DNA of 26,554 nucleotides. It comes from Haplomitrium mnioides. Its lineage: Eukaryota > Marchantiophyta > Haplomitriopsida > Calobryales. The notes below the pieces were generated by a model, which was given only the letters and a program-made list of their open reading frames with translations, did not search any database and was not told where the DNA came from. The position numbers were made by a program, and so were the translations under genes. Positions 19,010 to 26,554 of this stretch are shown in pieces (the stretch's first letter is position 1; every line of letters starts with the position of its first letter). Where the stretch lies: positions 1 to 26,554 of the forward strand of contig JBNGIS010009186.1 of NCBI GenBank assembly GCA_049999725.1, written 5' to 3'.

Positions 19010-20323
19010 GGGGGACCCTTCTTTGATGAAGATCTGTTCCACATCAGGGAAAGGAGACCCACAAAATATGGAGACATCATTGAGTTCCTCTTGACAGCAA
19101 AGATTCCCCCAAGACGCACGCTAGAATAAGCGGCGGTTTTTCTCAGAAAGGTAAATCCCTTTCTCATGATCAAGGGAATGTTGCACAGGCAAGGCATGGA
19201 TGGGCAGATATGCCGATGTCTAGAGAAAGACCAATCTATAGTGGTGATGTGGGCCATGCTCAAGAAAGAGGTCGGTGGTCATTTTGATGCAGAAACCACC
19301 ATATGGAAAATCGTGAATGCTAAATATTGGTGGCCCACCTTGCATAGGGATGTCCACTTCTTTGTGAAGAGGTGTGATGCTTGTCAATGGACTGGAAAAC
19401 TGGCAACATCATGCCACCATCCCCGAGTGTTGATCATTCCCTTGGCCCTATTTGAGAAGTGGGAGATTGACTTCATTGGACCCATCACTCCGTCCATGAG
19501 GCGCAGAAACAAGTATATTTTTCTTTCCACTGATTATGCCACCAAGTGGGTTGAGGCTAAGGCAACCAGAAAGGATGATGTGCCGACGGTGGCTCGATTC
19601 CTCTACGAGCAGATCTTCACCCGATTTAGAGCACCGCTGGAGTTGGTGAGTGACCAGAGTACGCATTTCGTTAATCAAGTCATTGGTGAGCTTACGGGTA
19701 GATACTTGGTCAAGCACCGGAAAACCACAGCCTATCACCCTAAGGCCATTGAGTTAATAGAGAGGGCCAACGACATTATGGGCAAAATTCTGAACAAGAC
19801 GATGGCAACCAATAAAGTGGATTGGGATTTGAAGCTGCTAACCGCTACATATGTGTATAACTTGGTCTACAAGACCACCACGGGCCACTGCCCTTACTTC
19901 TTGGTTTTTGGACAACACTTGCTAGTCTCGGTGGAGTTCAAAGTCCCCATAACTCAAGTGACAGTAGAGGAGAGAATGGCGGAGGGTCCAAGCCAAATGG
20001 AAAGGGTACATCAGCTGGAGGCCTTGGAGGAAATTAGGGCAGGAATGCACGAGCGGTTGGAACATCAATAGCAGCTGACCAAGAAGCAATATGACAAGAA
20101 GCTGTAGCTTATGGAATTCAAAGGTGGTGATTTGGTGCTGCTCTATGACAACAGGTTCTTGCACTTCCCCGGGAAGCTGCATACCAGGTGGATGGGACCC
20201 TACATGGTGAGAGTGCTTCATGACAATGGGTCAGTGGAATTGAAAACATTAACGGGGGCACACATTCCCAATCGTGTCTATTATGATAGGCTCAAGCGGT
20301 ATTACCACCAAGAGGACCAGTGA
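19010..20323 (+). pseudogene. Element C integrase, no chromodomain
   Basis: A frameshift near 19010 opens PFFDEDLFHIRERRPTKYGD, followed by TAA 19127 and a 301-codon frame. The finger has VGGH and CDACQ, but the first His of the HHCC set appears to be Lys. The core has Asp in EIDFIGPI (19469), Asp in SDQSTHF (19652) and Glu in IERAND (19760), the last pair in exact D-x35-E spacing. The usual GNGQ before the Glu reads AIEL. Two TAG codons (20069, 20105) lie where Gln is natural (HQ*QLTKKQYDKKL*L). The end reads DLVLLYDNR, WMGPYMVRVL, GSVELKTLTG and YYDRLKRYYHQ, with TGA at 20321. Family role: cDNA integration. Confidence 0.92.
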
Positions 20324-20600
20324 GGGGGATGCCGCCTTGTACAGTGAGCATGGGAGTCTTATACATATGTACGGGTGGGGTTGGCGTGTATGGGCGTACC
20401 ACTGTCTGGTAGAGGTGTGCAAGTTTTGGGTATAGGAGTTTGGTGGGGTATGTTCATTCGTGTCATTGTGTTGTGTGAGTGGTGCGTTGTGTGGTGGCCA
20501 GGTTGATTGAAAAGCAGCCAACAAGGAAGGTCAGAGCGGCCGCCAAGGAGGGGCCCAACAAGGTCAAAGGAAGGAAGGGTGTTTGAGGGTCGCTGCACAA
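20324..20600 (+). other. 3' untranslated interior of element C
   Basis: G/T-rich, without an ORF of note. It lies between the integrase stop and the polypurine tract. There is no env-like ORF or antisense gene here, unlike many Athila or Ogre/Tat relatives. Confidence 0.7.
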
Positions 20601-20615
20601 TTAAAAGGGGAGTTA
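20601..20615 (+). promoter_or_regulatory. Polypurine tract of element C
   Basis: The sequence TTAAAAGGGGAGTTA lies immediately before the right LTR start TGTCGG. The AAAAGGGGAG core is a standard plus-strand primer. Confidence 0.85.
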
Positions 20616-20759
20616 TGTCGGTTGGGTGTTTTTGAGTTTTTTCTAAATTTTGTGGTTATTGAGCTTCAAGTTTAGTTTATTATTTCAATTTACATGATTC
20701 TATTGTATTTTATTGCATTTTACTGCTATATTATTATTATTCTATCCTTCCCTTCTCTC

Positions 20760-21116
20760 TTTTTTTTTTTTTTTTTTGATCGAAAGTAAACATCTTTATT
20801 ACTTTCGAGTATCAAAGGTACAACCGCGGCCAACAATCAGGCCGAGCAGCAAAAAACAGCAACCAATCAATCCCTTTTGGGATCAAGCCTAGTAAACCAA
20901 AGCAGACCCATACCCTCAATCCAGATTACTACTAACATCCAGATTCCAGTAAACATTGTCTTCATCACGGATGCAGAGAAAATGCCTAGCCCCCCAGGTT
21001 CTGTCAAAGGTTTCCAGTATTTTTTCTCTCTTTTCTTCGCTTTGGGCCTTCCTCCAGTTTCTACAGGTTTCGTGCCAAGCTTTCTTACCATACTCGATCA
21101 ATCTCCTCCAGATTTT
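20760..21116 (-). mobile_element. 5'-truncated LINE 3' end, minus orientation, with 17-bp TSD
   Basis: It starts with a 17-18 T run (poly-A of the minus strand) and ends at the truncated 5' side. It is flanked by TATCCTTCCCTTCTCTC at 20743-20759 and 21117-21133, a perfect 17-bp target-site duplication. The left LTR has the single, uninterrupted site near 10257-10273. On the minus strand it encodes the last residues of the LINE ORF2 (RRLIEYGKKAWHETCRNWRK...DVSSNLD*) and a 3' UTR with AATAAA. By eye it is about 96-97% identical to the 3' end of the neighbouring plus-strand LINE. Confidence 0.94.
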
Positions 21117-21395
21117 TATCCTTCCCTTCTCTCCCCTTTCTTCTCTACTTCTCCATTTTGTCCCAATTGCTGTCACAGATCATGCACTTCAAGAGAGGAG
21201 CCATGTAGAATCGAGAGGAGTCAGATGCACAAGGAATGCAAGCAATGTGGTGCATATAGACTCACAACAAATCGACATGAAAGAAGGGCTGAGGGTACGA
21301 GAAAGAGGGAGAGAAATTTCGAATGCAAGGAGGAAGGCGAGCAGCTGGGAATATTGCAAAATGAAACTGGGCAGATCGCAGATGAGAGAGTTGGC

Positions 21396-22513
21396 TGATG
21401 GTTTTTTGTCACACCAATGTCTTCCATGTTAATAGAAGGAGCTTGACCCCAGCTCCCTCCTTCAGTGATGATGAAGAAAATGAGAGTCTGCACAATCACA
21501 AAAGATCAGAGTGCCGAGTACAAACTACTTGGCTCTGTTATTGGAGTGGGAGATTGGGACCCTGGAATGTGGGTATGGAAAGACAATTCACCCCTCAGTA
21601 GCTACTCAACCAAGAAAGGCCGTCGGTTCATCCTTGACAAACCAGCAACAATCACTCCGGTTCTGGAACGCTGGAAAGCACAGGGCTCGATAGACACCAA
21701 ATACTCCTCCAGATGGACTGCTATATGGGTGGCGAGTAGGTCAGCTAAAGAGGCCACTCTAATGTGGCTGATAGTCCAAAGAGGAGTGCAAGTTGGGAGT
21801 TTCAGAAAAAAGACAAAAAAGCCTGGTTATGAGATTGATGCAAGGTGTGTCTGCTACAAGGAGGGTTCTCTGGAAGACATCATTCACTGTTTCTGGCTTT
21901 GCCCTAGGATCAGATCTATCTGGAATTGGGCAGGGAATATAATTAACAGATTAGTGTTTGCTATCTGGGGCAACTCCAAAAGGTGGAAGCCTACCTGGCA
22001 GCAATGCATCCTAGGTGATAGAACTCCGAAGGCCCTGTCCATTGCTCAGGAGATCTGGTCCCTGCTTAGAGGTATAGTCCTTTACTCTATATGGATCTCC
22101 AGGAATGCTGCTGTGTTCGAAAAGTCGTACATGGATATGTACAGCTTAAAGAAGAAAATCTGGAGGAGATTGATCGAGTATGGTAAGAAAGCTTGGCATG
22201 AAACCTGTAGAAACTGGAGGAAGGCCCAAAGCAAAGAAAAGAGAGAAAAAATATTGGAAACCTTTGACAGAACCTGGGGGGCTAGGCATTTTCTCTGTAT
22301 CCGTGATGAAGACAACGTTTACTGGAATCTGGATGTTAGTAGTAATCTGGATTGAGGGTATGGGTCTACTTTGGTTTACTAGGCTTGATCCCGAAAGGGA
22401 TTGATTGGTTGCTGTTTTTTGCCGCTCGGCCTGATTGCTGGCCGCGGTTGTACCTTTGATGCTCGAAAGTAATAAAGATGTTTACTTTCAGTCAAAAAAA
22501 AAAGAAAAAAAAA
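21396..22513 (+). mobile_element. 5'-truncated L1-type LINE, plus orientation, with 9-bp TSD
   Basis: The insertion is bounded by AGAGTTGGC at 21387-21395 and 22514-22522, where the left LTR has one copy (about 10548-10556). It ends in an A-rich tail (AAAAAAAAAAGAAAAAAAAAA) preceded by AATAAA (22471-22476). The body holds the C-terminal ORF2 fragment and a short 3' UTR. Poly-A tail, 5' truncation and short TSD are the marks of target-primed reverse transcription. Confidence 0.94.
21465..22355 (+). pseudogene. LINE ORF2 C-terminal fragment with zf-RVT-like region
   Basis: It encodes about 296 residues ending in DVSSNLD and TGA at 22353. From about residue 125 the pattern CVCYKEGSLEDIIHCFWLCP with IRSIWNW resembles the reverse-transcriptase zinc-binding domain (zf-RVT) at the C-terminus of plant L1 LINEs. 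YSIWISRNAAVFEKS, a common plant LINE/RNase H-like tail motif, follows. RT and endonuclease domains are lost by 5' truncation. Upstream, 21396-21464 has a TGA in this frame, so the first part is either filler or frame-shifted. The stretch is open to its natural stop, so the copy is fairly young. It has no own promoter. Confidence 0.85.
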
Positions 22514-22749
22514 AGAGTTGGCAGAATGCGAGTGGATTGAGCAGGGGACTGCATGGAGGCTACAAATCCAGCGAGGACGCGAGTAGGGAAGGAGGAGGGC
22601 AGAAAGAATTCGAGAAGTAGGGCATTGTACAAACGAGTCTAAATTCGCAACAAGGTGAGGAATCGTGCAAATAGCGGTTGGAAGGAATTGAGAGGGAGGT
22701 AGCTGCACTAAGGATGTGGGCACAGTGGATGTTGGAACTAGCCACTTTG

Positions 22750-24800
22750 AACACAACGAGTCCATAAGAAACTTTGGAGACGTTGCGACTCTGGAGAGCC
22801 CATGGGAAACTTTGGAGACGTGGCGGCCTTGGAGGAGTCCATGGGATGCTACGAAAGGTACAACTCCGGAGGCGTCTGCGGAATACTTCGAGAGTTAGTC
22901 AACTTTGGAACCTGGCGGGTGGTGGCGGTCCAACTTCCACCTTGTAGGCGGTGGCGGACGGAGCGACAACGAAAATGTGGCGACCTTTGGGCAGTCCGTG
23001 GGAGGTAGCAAAAACATGGCGGCCTTGGGGGAGTCCGTGGGATGCTACGGAAGGTACAACTCCAGAGGTGTCTGCGGAATACTTCAGGAGTTAGTCAACT
23101 TTGGAACTAGGCAGGCGGTGGCAGTCCAACTTCCACCTTGCAGGCAGCGGTGGACAACACGATAGTGGAAGCGTGGCGACCTTTGGGCAGTCTGTGGGAG
23201 GCAGCAGAAACATGGCAGCCTGGGAGGTGTCCGTGGGAAACATCGGAAGGTACACTTCGAAGGGGTCCACGAAAGACATCAGATGAGAGTCAACTTCGGA
23301 AAACCCAGGTCAGTGGCGGTCCAACTTCCACCTTGTGAGCGGCAGCGGACGGCACGACATCGGAGATGTGGCAGCGTGGGAGGAATCTGTGGGAGACAAC
23401 TGAGACGTGGCAGCCTTGGAGGTGTCCATGGGGAAATGCATAGATGTGGCGACTTTGAGGAATCCGTAGGCGACAACGGAGACGTGGCAAACTGGGAGAA
23501 GTCCGGGGAAGACATCGGACGAGAGTCAACTTCGAAAATCCAGGTTAATGGCGGTCCAACTTCTACCTTGTAGGCGGCGGAAGATGGCGCGACATTAGAA
23601 ACGTGACAGCATGGGAGGTGTCCGTAGGAAACATCGAAAGGTACATTTTGGAGGAGTCCGCGGAAGACATCGGACGAGAGTCAACTTCGGAAAACCCAGG
23701 CTAGTGGCGGTCCAACTTCCACCTTGCAGGCGGCGGTGGACGGCGCGACATCGGAGACATGGCAGCGTGGGAGGAATCCGTGGGAGACAGCGGAGACATG
23801 GTAGCCTGGGAGGTGTTCGTGGGGAACTGCGTAGACGTGGCGACTTTGGGGAATTCGTAGGAGACAGCGGAGACGCTGCAGACTGGGAGGAGTCTGTGGA
23901 AGACATCGAACGAGAGTCAACTTTGGAAATCCAGGTCAGTGGCGGTCCAACTTCCACCTTGCGGGCAGTGACAGACGGCGTGATATTGGAAATGTGGCAG
24001 CCTGAGAGGTGTCCATGGGAAACATCGGAAGGTGCACATCGGAGGAGTCCATGGAAGACATCGGATGAGAGTCAACTTTGGAAAACCCAGGTCAATGCGG
24101 TCTAACTTCCACCTTGCGGGCGGTGGCGGATGGCGTGACATTGGAGACGTGGCAGTCTGGGAGGAATTCGTAGGAGACAGTGGAGATGTGGCAGCCTGGG
24201 AGGTGTTCGTGGGGAACTGCGTAGACGTGGCGACTTCGGAGAATCCGTGGGAGACAACGGAGACATGGCAGTCTGGGAGGAATTTGTGGGAGACAGCGGA
24301 GATGTGGCAGTCTGGGAGGTGTCCGTGGGGAACTGCATAGACGTGGCAACATTGTGGAGTCAGTGGGAGGCAGCGGAAACGTGGCAGCTTGGGAGGTGTC
24401 CGTGGGAAACATCGAAAGGTACACTTCGAAGAAGTTTGCGGAAGACATCGGATGAGAGTCAACTTTGGAAAACCTAGGTCCAGTGGCGGTCCAACTTCCA
24501 CCTTGTAGGTAGTGGCGGACGACGCAACATCGGAGACGTGGCAGCCTGGGAGGAATCCGTGGGAAACAACGGAGACGTGGCAGATTGGGAGGTGTCTGCG
24601 GAAGACATCGGACGAGAGTCAACTTTGGAAATCCAAGTCAATGGCGGTCCAACTTCCACCTTGCGGGCGACAGCAAATGACGCGACATCGGAAACATGGT
24701 AGCCTTGCAAGAGTTCGTGGGAAACCTCGGAAACGTGGCGCCTTGCAGAGTCCGTGGAGAACTTCGGAAATGTGGCAGCTAGAGAGCAACCCGAGAGGAA
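22750..24800. repeat. GC-rich minisatellite in the right LTR (~39-bp subunits)
   Basis: Same units as in the left LTR. The marker (G)GTCCAACTTCCACCTT occurs at 22929, 23125, 23320, 23555, 23711, 23946, 24101, 24490 and 24648 (spacings 196, 195, 235, 156, 235, 155, 389, 158). It has one more marker than the left array and is about 240 bp longer, so the LTR arrays have changed copy number since insertion or during reverse transcription. The open frames here on both strands, up to 194 residues rich in Pro/Arg/Leu/Cys, are by-products of the repeat. Confidence 0.9.
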
Positions 24801-25280
24801 TTGGAGAGTAGCCAAGGAAAAGTGCGGATCGGCCAGCGGATTACTACGGATCGGCTAGTGGATTACTGCGGATCAGTCCGCGAGATACGTCGAGCATTCA
24901 TTCTTCGGGTTGATCAATGGACACATCACTCTTCGAACGCATCTCTTCGGATCTCACTGCAAAATAGATCTCTTCGGACCCTAGCTTTAGATCTTCACCA
25001 AGATTACTACGTTAGGGCAAACGAGTGGCAACTGCCTCACCTTCCTCGATTCACTAATATGAACCAGCTTACATCAAGACATACCTTCGATCCACACCGA
25101 GGTTGTCTTTCCCCGACCGGGCGGAACTGTGGGGCATCCCGTTAAACTGCGGACTTGCATTGGACCGTGCTGACAGGTGTCACCGCGCCAAGAAGCGGTT
25201 GTTAACGGGAAAAACGTCTAAATCCCGAGGGGAAGAAAGGAACGATCTTGATCAAGAAACGCTAGAAAAGAACGCGCGTA

Positions 25281-25310
<30 letters not shown>
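25281..25310 (+). repeat. 30-base poly-G run
   Basis: An uninterrupted run of 30 G lies before tatagattga. The left LTR has GGAGGGAGGGGGG at the same place (about 13102-13114). It is either a real mononucleotide expansion or a sequencing or assembly artefact; G runs are error-prone. Confidence 0.95.
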
Positions 25311-25311
<1 letters not shown>

Positions 25312-26406
25312 ATAGATTGATGCGCTGCAACGTTTGTGGGGTTGATGAATATGCAAAATTGAGGTGCGCAAGCTATCTCTGAGAGGAAGACGCAGTGAGG
25401 AAAGGAGGAAAGAATTCCATAGAAGATTAATGTGAGGCGAGTGGACTCGTGCAAGGAGGGCTAGCGGGGGTAGAGGTGGACTGGAGGGGCGTTGAGAATC
25501 ACTGAGCGTAGAGCTCTAGAGTCTTAGGTGATCTAAGTGTACTCATTGTTGTAGGTGGACCAGCATTCGGAGGTGTATTGTTACTTGAAGCTGAAGGGGA
25601 TTCTTTTTGTCTTGAATTCGAGAGAGGATGCCAAGGGGGGATTTTGGGGTTGTCTCAGCATCATCTGTGCAAGAGCATCAATCCTAGGGGCGCTCGAAGG
25701 CGTTTTTGGTTGAATTTCTCAAGTGGAGCCAAGAGAGGAGTGGATGAGTTAGTGCCCGCGCACTACAGAGAAGATCCATTAGAAGCTCAAGGTGGAGTCG
25801 GTGGCTAGCAGTCGAGAGGACTGTCTTCTAGAGGTGGAAGTTAAAGAAATCCTCTTTCGAGCTTGAGGAAGTAAATTCAAGGCTTCTCGCGAGAGAAGTT
25901 GAAAAACTATCTGGATGAAAATGTATGGGTGAGGAATTGAAGGAAGATTGGAGTGCTGATTCAAGGTGAAGGGAAGTTGGTTGGAAAGTTTGGATCTTTG
26001 GACGTTGAAGGGCCTATTATGTTGGTGAGGTTGAGTGCATATGTATATGTCTATGTTTGTGTGTATTGGTTAGATTTGTTTTCTGCCTGTATTTCATGTA
26101 AAGCTCTTAGGATTTGGAGTACACCTGCATTCCGATTGGTTCAGACCCTGAGAACACCCTTCGAAGGGGAGTTAGAGTTATTAACATTGCATCGTGGTAT
26201 TTTGGATGCTGGAAACTGTTCTTATTTTGTATGCAAGGTGTTTGGGTCTAGTTCTGGACTCTTGAATTATATTTCAGATTACCCTCAGTTGTGCGTCGGC
26301 CTATATATGTGTGAAATGCGGCATTGAGTGTGTATGAGCAGGGTTGTTGCTGAAGTAATTGTGGATTAGTGGAAAGGCATGTAAGGTGAAGAGGAAATCC
26401 TTAAGA

Positions 26407-26554
26407 CCTGTGAAGTCATGAAGCGCATATGTGGGCCATTTCAGGCTTTGGTAGTCATGGTATAGTTCTGATATATTGAAAGACATATGGGAGTGGGTTT
26501 TGAAGCCATGAGAGGAAACTTCCATTTTTTTCGGTTTTTCCTTAATATGCGTAC
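26407..26554. other. Unrelated sequence cutting the right LTR
   Basis: Similarity to the left LTR ends after CCTTAAGA. The next bases, CCTGTGAAGTCATGAAGCGC, do not match anything else in the window. A TG near 26410 could be the start of another LTR element inserted into the right LTR. A deletion reaching host flank is the alternative. No gene is seen. Confidence 0.55.

Larger units (their letters stand above)
10141..26406 (+). mobile_element. Element C: long-LTR non-chromoviral Ty3/gypsy retrotransposon
   Basis: Two direct copies of a sequence of more than 4 kb, starting TGTC(A/G)GT and TGTCGGT, flank a coding interior of gag, protease, RT, RNase H and integrase, so the copies are LTRs. The RT block FMDGYSDYNQ, the IDDF catalytic site and the integrase tail (GPYMVRVL...GSVEL...YYDRLKRYY, with no chromodomain) place it in the non-chromovirus OTA branch (Athila/Tat/Phygy/Selgy relatives). 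The interval between RNase H and integrase (about 18995-19016) has no room for the second, archaeal-type RNase H known from typical Tat elements. LTRs differ by about 7% in a hand-compared 290-bp stretch. The right LTR holds two LINE insertions and is cut at about 26406. Stops and frameshifts show it is non-autonomous. Confidence 0.9.
20616..26406 (+). repeat. Right (3') LTR of element C, interrupted and incomplete
   Basis: It matches the left LTR in order from TGTC through CCTTAAGA at about 26406. It is lengthened by two LINE insertions (20760-21116 and 21396-22513), extra minisatellite copies and a 30-G run. The last approximately 350 bp of the left LTR (14209-14561) have no counterpart here; different sequence starts at about 26407. 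In a hand-compared stretch (13921-14208 versus 26119-26406) there are about 21 mismatches, about 7%, so the insertion is not recent. Confidence 0.88.

Noticed and set aside
15686-20107. TAG read as Gln (variant genetic code)
   Set aside because: TAA and TGA stops and several frameshifts also occur, element A shows ordinary decay, and methylation-driven CAG to TAG change explains the bias.
20760-22513. A single LINE with twin-priming inversion
   Set aside because: Both arms contain the 3' end with poly-A, and each has its own TSD, so they are two independent insertions.
1-26554. Host protein genes, tRNA or rRNA genes
   Set aside because: None was seen on either strand. All recognisable coding sequence belongs to retroelements. 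A tRNA or Rfam scan was not possible here.

Overview
This window is repeat-dominated plant nuclear DNA, and I found no credible host gene. Its elements are plant types: a Ty3/gypsy chromovirus with a chromodomain, a non-chromoviral Ty3/gypsy element with very long LTRs, and L1-type LINE fragments with a plant-style C-terminal zinc-binding region. Density, nesting and decay suggest a large, heavily methylated plant genome. The species cannot be told; a gymnosperm or other non-angiosperm is possible but unproven. Layout: (A) 1-2680 is the 3' part of a decayed chromovirus (RT end, RNase H, integrase, chromodomain, polypurine tract) with a complete 537-bp 3' LTR bounded by TGTAAC...GTTACA. (B) About 3200-6230 is a much older Ty3/gypsy element with gag, RT, RNase H and integrase-finger remnants. 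A foreign protease fragment of about 117 bp, resembling the protease of element C, interrupts its RNase H. (C) 6254-8736 is a satellite of about 17 copies with a 144-bp (48-codon) period, followed by AT-rich unannotated DNA to 10140. (D) 10141 to about 26406 is element C. Its left LTR is 10141-14561. The coding interior is gag (three zinc knuckles), protease, RT, RNase H and integrase, about 14631-20323. A polypurine tract leads to the right LTR from 20616, which breaks off at about 26406. Each LTR carries a GC-rich minisatellite of about 39-bp subunits. The left LTR contains a 100-N assembly gap. The right LTR contains a 30-G run and two LINE 3' fragments in opposite orientations, each with target-site duplications. 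Nothing here can move autonomously: every polyprotein has stops and frameshifts. In element C the stops are mostly TAG where Gln is expected, as predicted for CAG-to-TAG deamination at methylated CHG sites. Order of events in element C: the retroelement inserted; the two LTRs diverged (about 7% in one hand-compared stretch); the LINEs then entered the right LTR only; and something else probably inserted at about 26407. I found no new defence, metabolic or regulatory system. The most distinctive items are the protease patch in element B, the codon-periodic satellite, the long minisatellite-bearing LTRs, and the LINE 3' hairpin.
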